A DNA stretch of 64,000 bases. Source: Heliocidaris tuberculata. Taxonomy: Eukaryota; Echinodermata; Echinoidea; Camarodonta; Echinometridae. Under the pieces are notes generated by a model. It saw nothing but the letters and a program-made list of their open reading frames with translations. It did no database searches and was not told the DNA's origin. This document shows positions 1-11,700 of the stretch, one piece after another. The first letter of the stretch is position 1; every line of letters begins with the position of its first letter. The position numbers and the translations under genes are program-made. The stretch lies in contig CM046832.1 in NCBI GenBank assembly GCA_025618425.1, positions 22,497,917-22,561,916 on the forward strand, written 5' to 3'.

Positions 1-124
1 ACCTGGGTCGAGTGTGGCAAATGTAGATTAATATCTTTCCAAAAGACACTAGTGCTGAGCCAGGGATTCGAACCCCCGTACCTTGTGGTTCACAGTCCAG
101 GGACTTATCCAATAGACCACAACA
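1..124 (-). mobile_element. tRNA-derived SINE, 3' part cut by window edge
   Basis: Read on the minus strand, 124-53 looks like a tRNA gene: an A-box-like stretch (GGTCTATTGGATAAG), an anticodon loop region CTGTGAA and a good B box GGGTTCGAATCCC. The two ends do not pair as an acceptor stem, so it is not a functional tRNA. The following 52 bases contain TTAATCTACATTTGCCACAC and CGACCCAGGT, which recur in the second SINE at 54868-55160. That shared body identifies a SINE family rather than a lone tRNA gene. The 3' tail lies outside the window. Confidence 0.65.
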
Positions 125-529
125 CAACTATGTTGGTTTCCACTTCCCACATACATGTTTTCTGAGGTTATAAAATTTGTAATAATCTGGCTAAAGGCAA
201 GCTGACTTTCAGGTGTTCTGAATCTTCTTCTATGGAATAAAATTTTTTTTTTTTTTTTTTTAGTGTGTCTGAGAATGAAAACAAACAAGAAATATCAATG
301 CCCATCACAAAGTATCAGCTTCTTGAATTTCATCATGCTGAACTCATCATGAGCTCTAAACACATCAATAGGAAGTGAATACTGCAGACAAGATGAAAGT
401 TACCAATAACTTTCAAATCAAGTGATCACCACACCATAACATGACACTATAAAACGATAACTATACTGAACAGGGTAAACATAGGACATATTCATTTAGC
501 ATTACAGTAATGTAAAGTTTACTCCTTAA
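125..529. other. non-coding DNA, nothing recognised
   Basis: AT-rich sequence with a T run near 243-262. I see no exon, RNA gene or repeat boundary. It probably belongs to an intron of the minus-strand CortBP2-type gene. Confidence 0.5.
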
Positions 530-1018
530 AGGGGGTACCCAATGCTGAAACAATGTTAGTTCATTTAAAAGATCATGATTTTATTAGAAGAAAATCATCT
601 GCCTTAAAAAAAAATTTTAATTCGTGTTGCCAGAAAATCCCCGAAATATGGTAAGATTTCAGGATATTTTGGCCCCTCAGCTGTGTCCCAATTTCAGCTA
701 GGTAACCACAATGACGTCAAAGTGGTTACCTTGTCGCGCAATTATAGTAAAATGCGCGCAAGGTGTAATGCATTTTGTACAGTCTAGCGCGCAACACATC
801 TGCAATACGCGAACCTGGGTAACCACTTTGACGTCATTGTGGTTACCTAGCTGAAATTGGGACACAGCTGAGGGGCCAAAATATCCTGAAGTCTTACCAT
901 ATTTCGGGGATTTTTCTGGCAACACGAATTTAAAAAAAACTTAAGGCAGATGATTTTCTGCTAATAAAATCATGATCTTTTAAATGAACTAACATTGTTT
1001 CAGCATTGGGTACCCCCT
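530..1018. mobile_element. Foldback MITE with TTAA target duplication
   Basis: The whole 489-bp unit is one long inverted repeat. The left arm starts AGGGGGTACCCAATGCTG and the right arm ends with its complement, CAGCATTGGGTACCCCCT. Arms of roughly 200 bp stay nearly complementary through to TGACGTCAAAGTGGTTACC / GGTAACCACTTTGACGTCA, leaving a GC-rich loop of about 90 bp rich in GCGC. TTAA sits directly outside both ends (526-529 and 1019-1022). TTAA duplication is typical of piggyBac-mobilised non-autonomous elements. No transposase is encoded. Confidence 0.8.
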
Positions 1019-1022
1019 TTAA

Positions 1023-4000
1023 AGTATACATGTACTGTGCCTTTACAAAAAATATTCCCAAGGCATGAAAATCATATACATTAAATTCACAACTACAGCA
1101 TCGGCAAAATATTTATGCAGCACAATTGAAATTATCTCAAACTAAGACTGAAATTATTGGAAATTTATTATATTCTGGTGCATTTTAGGAAGAGATTTAT
1201 ATTTGTTTAAAATCGAGAGTACACCAGAAAGCTTCCTCTAACTGACACAGGATATGGAGAGCAGTTGGATTATTTTAAGGAAAACAGATCAAGGAGATAT
1301 CATCAGTTCTATATTTGATACAGCTGATCACTTGTTTCATTCAGCAAGGTTATATTGTTTTTATCTAGATTGGATTGATATGCTTGGAATGAGCTAAATC
1401 AATCTATACATAGATTTGAACAGTAGTTCTAATCAAGGGCATACTTGTGTTCTGTTCTAGAAATAATCTTTATTAATATGGCAATGAAAAGTTTGTATTG
1501 GGTTGGGTAATAGATTATCTGAGAAATGAAAGCTCAATGCCAATGCTTCCCAAAACAAGAACTTGCCAAGAACGCCCAGTAAAACTTTCTTAATTTCCAA
1601 CATCAAAGAGCTGATATCTCAAAATATAATCAGATAAGTGATATTTATCAGGAGGGTAACATGATTATGATGCTGTTGGATAATTAGGCTAACATTTAAG
1701 ATGTTTCATGATTTAGACAGGAAAGCTGCAGGATATTATATGTGTCATTTCTATCATCTTCAAAATAGACAACTTCCATAAATGTTCCAAATATAAGAAA
1801 CTATGTGAATGTTTATTTGGCAGCAAAAAAAAATTTCTCAAGTTAATTAGGTTTCATGACATTTCCAGTATCACCTATTATTAAATCACATGTTTGAGCA
1901 TTTCATTACTTCCCCCCTCTCTTTAATAGTCTTTTCTTTCTTCCATTCATTCTTGAATGATAAGCAGACTGACCCACTTCTAATTGGATTATTGATATGC
2001 ATCATATCTGGTCATCAAGTCGAGCTCATAATGCGTTTGATTCATTAGCAAAGGCTTGGTGAAATTAATACGGTGGATTCAGTAAATAATTCACTGAATT
2101 TCAGCATATTCTGCTCCCGAAACCCCAGTATTTTCTCCGATTGGTGATGTCCATATTGATAGGTATCAAGTCTGGTCATTGTGTCCAACTATACATCTTC
2201 CTTGCTTCATTAAATAGACTCCATGAGATGGGGCTGGTTGATTGGGTATCTGACTGGACTATTCATCTTCCTAATCATTGAAGCGACTCTGCTCTATGCC
2301 TGCTGATTAATCCTCGGTATAGGACTCATATCAACACAGCAACTTCACAAAGCAAAACTGACTCGTTTTTGTCAATCGAGGTGCACAATTGGCAAAAATG
2401 GAAACTTGGATGAATATGACACTGAATGTGTACTCTGGCACCTTGCACCTACTTTGGAAGGGGAACGTCACAGTCTTCTATGCAGTACACTGTTACAAAG
2501 TGCATGGCAGATTAAATGCTTTATGATGCATGGTTCCCACAATGAAGACTGAAGGACATAGGATTATATTCTACTGAAGAGATCAATCGAAGGCTTGCAT
2601 ACATTCACTGTCATGTCAAGTCATGTCTGCAATATGAGCTACAATGAAAAAGCTGAGAAACAACAGGCTATGTAGTAGATAGTATAAACAATGTCAGTCA
2701 AAAATCTATTGTTTACTTTCCATACAAACGTACATTCAGGTTGTGAAGCTCGATCTGTATTACAATATCATTATCATCTGCTGAGAGCCTTGAACAAACA
2801 GCTGCATTACCTCTTATACACTTTAACACAGAGTTACATGTAATGCCCTTCTGGCTCCCAACAGACAATATTCCTAGTCACTTGGAATTCAGTAAATCTA
2901 GGAACCAGACATATTTTGATACCTAGATTCTGAGAGATGAATGCTGATGATTGGAAAGATTCTCAAATCAGCATATGAAAGATATTACTCATGCCTGATC
3001 ACTTATGAGTCATACAGGTGTATCGCTAGAATCTGAGAAAAAGCTGAACTTTCTATTGTTTTATCAAACAGACCAATCTCTTACGTGCAGGATGCAGCCA
3101 TCTAAATCTTTTTTACCCTCTCGCTTCTATAACCACAGGGATGCTTTTTCATGTATATTTACATTATTAGAAAGGGCTGCTTGTATACTTGATATTCCTC
3201 AGTATAATCTGTATGTGCAGTGCATTATCAAAACCCCAGGCAAATACATGTACGGTACATACTGAAAAGGCTCTTTTGTCTAAAATTTAAAAAACAAAAA
3301 CAAAAACAAAAAACAAAAAAGAGCTTTAGGTACAATGTAAAGGAAGTAATATAATTTGGTCTACGTAATACAATTTTTTAACGGCATGCTGTTGGAAACA
3401 CTTTCTAATATTACATGAAAAGATACAAAGTCAGTCTCACACGTCTTATTTATCCTTATAAGCAAGAAAGCACACACAAAGTGAACTCAACAACAACAAC
3501 AAAATGATCAATGGTTTATATGACAAGCTTGATACTACAGTGCATGTCCTACATGCTGGTGGTAAAAAAAAATATTTAAAAAAAATCATTTTCTTGGTTA
3601 AAAAATCTGTAAACGTGGAAATCATTTGTTTCTCACTTTCTTTGAGGATATGAGTGTGCAGAGTGCTTACTGCTCTCATACAGTGTGTACAGTGTGTAAC
3701 TTTATACATTATGTAGATTTGTGGTTTGCGACATGTATATGTCTGTCAGTATAACTGTGGTATTATAAGTGGTTTCCATTGTTTGAACAAGATAAAATTA
3801 CATTATTTTGCACTTGAATAAAGAAAGGCACCTAGACAGAATAACATTAAACAATTTCAAAAGGCTAGCTTATGAAAATGCATTTTAACAAACATGTAAA
3901 CAAATATATTATGTTGGCTAAATATATGATGCTGGTACATGTACATATAGCATAGAAATTTGTACTGGCATCAAAGTTAAGTTGAGCAATATTTCATGCA

Positions 4001-5050
4001 AGTCTCCTTTCAAAGAATTGGACCTTTTTCCATTATTTGCTAAGAGGAGAAGCATTACAATTTCTAGGTCATCTACCTGCAATTCTATTATAGCAAGAAT
4101 CGATCACATGTGAAGAGTAAATAAGCTTAGGGCAAGGGAAATAAAACGTGAAGTATTGTCAAGTCTTGTCGGAGCTCAGATCATAGATACTTAAACCTTG
4201 GCATTCCTATCTATTGATCTTTGCGTTCTGGCATTGGTATCAAAGCCAGCCGCTGCTGTACTGCCTGCTTCCAACAAGGAGTGCTGTTTACATGTGTTAC
4301 CGATGGAAATACCTAGGATGCCACGACTACATGACCTTTATGTGCGTAGTAGTGCATTAGTAGGCAAGATCTATCTTCTGATAAAACATTCATGTTGTGA
4401 GACAAGTTTCAATCATAGTGCCTTTTGATTATCGATATTACCATTACTCCATAATATCTGATTTTACAATTCATGAACCCGTTTGAATTTCAACAAGCTT
4501 TTCTTAAAAGCTTATTTCTATATATATCTATTTTAGGATACAGCCTTTTTATTCCATATGGCTCTTTCCCTTCCTTGCATTGCAATGATGGTTTACAGGC
4601 AAATGAGATATATTCCTACTTGTTGACACATAATAGGCCTACTACATGCAGATAATTTTTTTCACTTTTAATATAGGGAAGCTCAATTATTACAGATAAC
4701 TTAATTTCTTGAAAGCAAAAACAACATTGCTCTATCTTCATACAATTCCATACAAGAATCCTTTCCTCAATTAGCGGGACTGCTGAGGACCCTGCCCATA
4801 ACAGGAACTAGCCCAATTGACCCCCTCTCTTCAACCCTCCTATTCATTAATCCTACTATACAATGAACTGCAAAACAAGATCCAGAGGATCCTTGGTCCA
4901 ACCCGGGTACCAATTTCCGTCCAGTCCCAGGATAATTGCTCAATTTGCTTTCGTTAGTTCTAGGCTATGTAGATTAAAGAATTCACGCCATGATTTTTTT
5001 CTCATCTTCAGTCTTTGATAGCTTGTAAAGATACAATCTCCATCCACAAA
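1023..5050. other. long non-coding stretch, no gene seen
   Basis: About 4 kb of AT-rich DNA with short A-rich runs (for example 3287-3320) and TACATGTA words. The open frames here are short and lack family resemblance or convincing splice sites. It is likely intron of the minus-strand gene whose exons lie at 8.6 and 19 kb. Confidence 0.5.
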
Positions 5051-5054
5051 TTAA

Positions 5055-5638
5055 AGGAGAATGAAACCCTGGGGAAATATCCATTTTAATGAAAAGAGAG
5101 GATAGAGAGAAACAATTTTTTTAAAGTTCCATCAAAATCGGTTACGAAATGAAAAACTTATGAAAATTTGAAAAGTCTCAATTTACTTTCTATGGCGATC
5201 CTCAAATTGGCAATGTTGCTTCAAAATGGCAGGTTTAGTAGTACAACTCTGAATATGTTTTGTACACAAAATTTCATATTTTCTTCATTTTATCTCTAAA
5301 GATGCTGCTTTCTTTTTGTGAACTCATCACATGCTGTGTCAAATACATTTTCCCATGATATATCTTGCGCTAAGGAGAAAAACTGCACCTTGAGAGATAA
5401 TGGGGAAAATATGAAATTTTGTGTACAAAACATATGGAGAGTTGTGACTACTAAACGTGTCACTTTGAAGCAACATTGCCAATTTGAGGAACACCATAGA
5501 AAGTAAATTAATTGAGACTTTTCAAACTTTCATAACTTTCTCATTATGTAACTGATTTTGATGGAACTTTTTAAAAATTGCTTCTCTCTATCCTCTCTTT
5601 TCATTAAAATTGATTTTTCCCCAGGGTTTCATTCTCCT
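5055..5638. mobile_element. Palindromic MITE flanked by TTAA
   Basis: A 584-bp inverted repeat. The left end AGGAGAATGAAACCCTGGGG mirrors the right end CCAGGGTTTCATTCTCCT, and complementarity continues through the arms: GATAGAGAGAAAC with its counterpart near 5590, and ATTGGCAATGTTGCTTCAAA with its counterpart near 5470. TTAA occurs immediately outside at 5051-5054 and 5639-5642. The arms are about 230 bp and the middle is non-coding. The open frames inside are chance products of the arms. Confidence 0.8.
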
Positions 5639-5978
5639 TTAACCTCACATGTACATATAGACACACATGCAATGTTTGAGTTGATGACAGATACTCGATA
5701 CCTGTGTACATGGAAATACAATCAATCTGTGGGAAATTTCATCTAATTCATAATTAAATACCAGCTGTCTTGATATATACATGTATTCTTTTATTTCTAA
5801 TTCATTAAATCAATCTATGAGCTTGATTCGCTTTTTAAAATAAATTGGTGAATACCTGTTTTATTCACATGTGCATAAAATATGTCATTTTCAATAACAA
5901 ATTTGAACACTTGAATTTTTATTTATTCTACTTCTTATTTTCCATTCATTTTATTTATTCAAACAATAAGGAGTAAGG

Positions 5979-6710
5979 CCTGGGTTCTTAATTATTTTGT
6001 TACGAGGGCCAGAAATATTCTTGAAATTACGTCGCGAGCCATATAGAGTATTATATATACATACAAAGACGCATGGGACTCACGACTCTTGCCCGAATAC
6101 ATTGTGTATTAGCTTTCTGTTTTTGTTTTTTTGTTTTTTTGTTTTTTGTTATTATTATTATCATTATCATTCAGCGAGCGAGCGAAGCTTGCGAGCAAAA
6201 AAATTGACACTTTAGAAATGTGAAAATGTAATTTCGTCGTCAAAATGTGCTAATTTAGATTAGATATAAAAAATTACAAAGAGACCATTTCACTGCCCAA
6301 AAATGAAATGGTGGGTGCAGGAAAGTTTTTGATATTCTCGGGGGGGAGAGGGCTCCAGGCCCCATCCCCCCGCCACAGACGTTAATGCATACATACCCGA
6401 ATGGCTCATCTAAGGACGGTTAAACGATTTTAGAATACACCCTCCTTATTTTTTCTTTGTTTGATTAAAAAAAAAAAAAACTATAATAATATGTGGTAGG
6501 GCAGGGAACAGATAAATATGATACGCTATTTGCGAGCGAGCAAAAAAATTTATACTTTTATTCTTACCAATAGTTAGGATGATATATTATGTATCAACAT
6601 AGTTCTTAAAACAAGATTTTTTTTTCTTCTTACTCAGATATTTTTGGCGGGCCGCATGAAATCGTTTCGCGGGCCACAAGTGGCCCGTGGGCCGCACTTT
6701 AAAAACAGGG
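5979..6710. mobile_element. hAT-like non-autonomous element
   Basis: The same 9 bases, GGAGTAAGG, lie on both sides (5970-5978 and 6711-6719). An 8-9 bp target duplication fits hAT transposons. The termini are related inverted repeats: CCTGGGTTCTTAA on the left, and CCCTGTTTTTAAAGTGCGG read inward from the right. The right end has the GGCCCGTGGGCCGC type of sequence common in hAT-derived MITEs. The inside is non-coding, with repeated GCGAGCGAGC motifs at 6175-6195 and 6530-6542. Confidence 0.6.
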
Positions 6711-6719
6711 GGAGTAAGG

Positions 6720-8030
6720 ACTCTTTATTTGAATATCTATCACAGCAGTATATTTATCTGCATAAAAAGTTTGTTTAATTCTTTGGAATTCAGAAGCCTT
6801 CTGTACTGAATGAGGGGCAAATCTTTTCAATTTGTGTTCGGAAATGTCGTTCATCGGCCAATTTTCCTTATCAGCCATTTCTGTCACTTTCTTCTTGAAG
6901 CCCTTAAAACTTTTGCAAGTGCACAGCCTTGTCAGTTGTCAATCCCACACTTTCATGGGGTATATCAGCAAGAAACTTAAAGACTAATGACTTGTAAGGA
7001 AGTCAGGATCTCTACAAGCTTCCCAAATTGCTTAGCCTACCACTCTTTCGTCCTTCACGTTCCTTTCCTCTTTACCAAGCTCCCTTAATGCCGTTATCTG
7101 CATCATGCAAAAATTGTGATAATGATGTACAATTTCCTTTCAATGCTGAAAAATACAGCACATGATCAGTAAAAAAAAAAAAAAAAAAAAGAAGGTATAA
7201 TGCAAGTCAGACAATTGAGTACATTGCTTGAATGATGTAAGTAGAAAATAAACTAGGTTAGTGCAACATTAAAATTGGGTAATGGATTCTGGAAAATTGG
7301 GTGAGCTGCATATTCACTGTGCTTCTCTAAAAATTTCAGGCATGCTACTGTCAAATTGAAACCAAATTTCTTCTCTTCTTTTGTGACAGTGATGTTTTCT
7401 CTTTGCACTAAAAAAAAGATAAAGATGTATGCATATATTTCTTTTTTGACATTTAGAACTACATGTATTGAAAGGGAGATAATATTTATCTCAATATACT
7501 ATCCTTGAGATTTCTGAAATATGACATTTAAAAAACATGGGTCAACTGAAAGTAAGGCCTGCCCAGAAGGCTACCATTCAAATATCAATTCTGGATTCAG
7601 GACATATCAAATCTAGAAGAGAGCTATGGATCTCAAGGATATCAAGTTTAGATCAATGTTGGTTTCCTGAAAGCACCTGCGCATGGTACAAACAGGACAA
7701 GTTGGAAATGACAGTTGTTGTTTGATAGAGGTGTTAACGACATAGCTCCAAAGGCACCGGTGTCTTGGTTTCAAACAACACCAGCTGCCCGACTATGATT
7801 GTAATTGACACTTGGCATTAAGACATGTCTTTTGACTCCACCAGAATGCTAGTTGATAGGGTCGAGGCTAACGGACTTGACTACAGAGGTTATTAAGACA
7901 TAGAAGATCCAGTCCATCTATAGCCATGTTATATGCCAAGGGGTGATAACAACCAGTCCTACCAGTTGTAGAAAATCACTCCTGTATGCTCATTAAAATC
8001 CCTTGAAATCAAATACAGGCTTTGTTATTT
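6720..8030. other. non-coding DNA, nothing recognised
   Basis: Contains an A run at about 7171-7190. I find no exon with flanking splice signals and no terminal repeats. Confidence 0.45.
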
Positions 8031-8036
8031 GAAGAA

Positions 8037-8261
8037 ATAAGCCAGTTCGTAATTACGATACGCGCATGTGCAGATAAGGTCAATTGTACTTGGTACAAAT
8101 GACCTACATGTTTTCATAGCATGTGCATCATGATGCTCACACCAGTATGATTTTACATGTTAAACAAGTAGCGCGTCCACCAAAACAAATGCCTGTGCGC
8201 GTACAAATTAAGGTCATTTCGGGGTTATTTGTACCATGTACGAATTCCGAACTGGCCTATT
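8037..8261. mobile_element. Small imperfect inverted-repeat element
   Basis: The left end AATAAGCCAGTTCGTAATT matches the complement of the right end (AATAGGCCAGTTCGGAATT) at 17 of 19 bases. A second internal pair, TTGGTACAAAT and its counterpart near 8225, extends the fold. Length is about 225 bp. The target duplication is unclear and no coding capacity is seen. A MITE is the simplest reading. Confidence 0.5.
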
Positions 8262-8343
8262 GATGACATATAACTTGCTGGCTTTATGTAAAATAAATGT
8301 CATCAATATGTTAAGACACACAGTGAACACTGATTTTCAAATA

Positions 8344-8517
8344 CAGGTAACTCTGCCTAAGTCGAATCTCTTGGGACCACAGAAATCTGTTTGACTTAGG
8401 TGAAATTCGACTTAGAAGAGGTAAAAAACACATGTTTTGCTCATTCTGTTCTGAAAAATTGCTTCGACTAAGGTGATTATTTGACTTATGGAAGGTCGAC
8501 TTATGCAGAGTTAACTG
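8344..8517. mobile_element. TA-flanked mariner/pogo-type MITE
   Basis: Terminal inverted repeats begin CAGGTAACTCTGCCTAAGTC on the left and, read from the right end, CAGTTAACTCTGCATAAGTC. TA lies outside both ends (8342-8343 and 8518-8519), the target duplication of the Tc1/mariner/pogo superfamily. The CAG start and TAAGTCGA-like repeats in the arms suit a pogo/Tigger-type non-autonomous element of 174 bp. Confidence 0.7.
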
Positions 8518-8638
8518 TATACTCATATGCCTACCAATAAGTTGCATATCTAAACTTTGCTAATGGTTTTCAGGACAGCCAGGTACTGTAGCAGCACTCA
8601 TGGAAAAACTTACTGTTGAATCTTTGTGAACCACCTAC

Positions 8639-8752
8639 CTTTAAGCTGTTGATGACCAAATCTCTGGCTTGGAGTTCTGCCTCCAATAATCCTAGAAGCT
8701 TCATCAAGTCTGACTTTGATAACTCCATGATCCCCTTCTCTTTGGGATGCTT
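8639..8752 (-). CDS. CortBP2-type gene, internal exon
   Basis: The exon is 114 bp, exactly 38 codons. It follows a TTTATAG acceptor (AG at 8754-8753) and ends AAAG before a GTAGGT donor (8638-8633). The translation starts KHPKEKGIMELSKSD and ends QARDLVINSLK. The pattern LSKSxLxxLLxxxExELxARDLVI is the recognisable core of the CortBP2 N-terminal domain. Phase 0 on both sides matches the upstream exon. Known relatives continue after this point with a long coiled coil, not found in the left 8.6 kb. Confidence 0.7.
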
Positions 8753-11700
8753 CTATAAAGACAAGAAAGAAAATAAAGAAATGATTAACAATGCTGACTG
8801 AAAACACATAAAACATAAAAAGGAATCTCAATGCAAGGTCAAGTTATCATTCTCAGTACTATCTGAGCCAGTTTCTACTTCAACTTATCGGGTACAAGAT
8901 TCCGACATGTAATTCTCATTTCTTTCCCACAACATCAAGATACTTGTACCATCACATACATGTATCTATCCCTCATTACCACTCACCAAACACATAAGGT
9001 GCACAGTGGTTAGAAATATTTTTTGGCAAACTGACAAGATAGTTACTAAAAATATTCCTTGAATACCATCATCATGTGAGATAAGGAAACCATCCCCCCC
9101 CCCCCCATTTCTTTGAATTGTAAACAAATTTGTTATACATGTAGACATGTAGATGTACTGTGTCAACCTAAACTTCTACCACTCTTACTGTGAGAATAAG
9201 AAAATTCTACAAGTTCAATGCAACACACTGTACCAAAAATTCACCGAAAAGTCACAATTTATCTTCTCCATGAAATCCAAGCAACCTCAAGATCAGTATG
9301 ATGATAACCAAAGACCTCCTGGAGTTGCACAAATCACATAGGATAAAGATCATCAATTCCACAGCTTACAAATGTACACATTATGGACGATACAAAAATC
9401 TGCATCTAATCATGACTGTACTAAAAATCCTATAATTTCAAGAAGTCCTGTGGTCAGGACTGACCACAGAAGTCTACTTTGCTTTTCACTGCACAAAGAT
9501 TCATATTCATAATGCAGAACAAGCCTACTGTGTACACTATAATTTCTGGTATTATGATTGGTTTACAATAGTTGATAACATAACAAATGTGACTGTCTGT
9601 TTACAAGGGCCATTCCTTGAACTACTTTTGTAACAAAATACATACAAGTACCTTTGCTACATACATGCAGGCCTACATGTATATAGTAAAGCAGAACAAT
9701 TGGAGATAATTAGGGTAAAATTGCCGTCTGTCTAGTGTCTAACAAAGATGTTGGCCTACATTTACATGTATGTGAAGTGCTCCTAAATTTCATATTCTCA
9801 GCTCATATCAGGTTTGACTGATATTGGCTTATATGTAGACAATATGCAGGTGGTATTATATAAGTTTACATGTTAGGATCCTTTTCTTTGTTGTTTCTTT
9901 TTTGCAGGTATTAAGTTTCATGATCTCCTAAATGCATCTAGTATAATACATAATTTACTCAACTACAACTTAGTATTCATCAAGCTAAAATGCTAAGAAT
10001 TTTGAGTCTTATCAGTAAAATGAATGAACAAATCTAGCAAGAATTTGCCCTGTAGGTTATATAAATGGAGCTTTTGAAAATTTCTTTTCAAATTAGTATC
10101 AAATAAATTCATTCTCTAAGAAAACAAATATACAAATTAATCCCCCCCCCCCAAAAAAAAAGCCAAAAAAAAGCCACAAAAAAAAAAAAGCATTATCCTG
10201 TCTTTATGTTGCGGCAGCATCTAGCATCATTGAGTGTTTATCAATGAATTATATGAAATCATTTAACTGATGTCACATCAAAGGCAAATACAATAGACTG
10301 CATTCAAAACCTTGATACTTACAAGGAGAAATTCAGAATGGGCTTCCATCAATCCCACAGCAGAATGTAGAATGCCATTTGTACGCTAAAACTGGGATTC
10401 CCTAGATTTCCCAAAAATGACCTCATGATTCAGTTGCATTCCAAATACCATTCCAAATCCTGAGATTTCCACAGTCCTGATTGCTCTTTACCATGCATAG
10501 AAATGCTCCTCACAACCAAATGACTCACAAACAGACACTTCTAATGGGGACACTGGGGAGATTTACCCACTAATCCCATCTCTTCATAACCAATATTCAA
10601 AAATTAATAATGAATTTCTTGCAGGGCACATTCCATACTATTGGTGCTCAGGGAAAATTGCACAAAAGATGATACATTTAATGAGTCATGTCCATATCAA
10701 GTAATTTGTCACCACAGTAATAACATTCCAGAGTCAATATGCAGGCCGTGAAAAATGGTAAGAATGAATACTACACAGACTGCCATTAGTAATAAAGCTT
10801 GACTATTAAAACAACCAATTCACTGCCCAAATTAGCGATGAGTCAGTTCAATCATCATCAGTATATTCCCTTGTGAAAATACATGTATGTCTACATTCCA
10901 ATCATGGTCAATTTAACATCAAGAAAATTGAATAATATGCATCAATCAAGTGTTACATTTAGTAGATCATGATATAAATTCATAATTGTTTAATGTCTTT
11001 GTAGATCTCCATGTACCATCTTTCTACGCAGACCCGTATTTTGTATGTACACAAAAAGCTTGTTGCATTGCACTATCACGTCAATGGCTGTTCAACATTC
11101 ATGAACACTTTGTGCATTCATGTCAAATTAAAAAGTAAAGCTGCACATATTGCACTTGTACCTTACCGGGTAAAAATGTACTGGTAGGGGAAGATAATGC
11201 AGCATTTTTTCAAAGATAATGCATCAAGGTTATAAATCTTATGGAATTTATTGCCAATGCATAAACATGAGCAGAAAGCTCCAGGAAAATATGGGTATTT
11301 CAGAATTTTTAGGGATAGTACCTACAGTGTATCATATGTTCCCATACAGTATGTGTATTGATTGTGTGTAAAAAAAAAAACCAAAAAAAAAACCAAAAAA
11401 CTCAGTAAATTAACAATTCTAATCCATAGAGTAAATGTTTCCATTTCTAAATCCATGCTTATCAATGGACATGGAACTTTATGTAAAAACAACTTTCTAA
11501 TACTAACTCTATCAAATGAGAGAGAGAGAAAAAAATATGTATACTGTATGTTTTCTTTCCCACATTTTCTCTGGACCAGGAAGTGTTACTGAAGGTGCAA
11601 ACATGAATGAAGTTTTAATGCAAACCTATTGACACCTTCCTCACTAATCAAATTAACAAATCAATTTCCTTATAATATAGAGGTGTAAAACTTTCCAGGT

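Noticed and set aside
53..124. Functional tRNA-His-like gene on the minus strand
   Set aside because: Good B box, but the ends do not form an acceptor stem and the adjoining sequence matches a SINE body.
6699..6887. Minus-strand coding exon
   Set aside because: The frame is open, but it overlaps the right edge of the hAT-like element, has no clear splice sites and no recognised motif.
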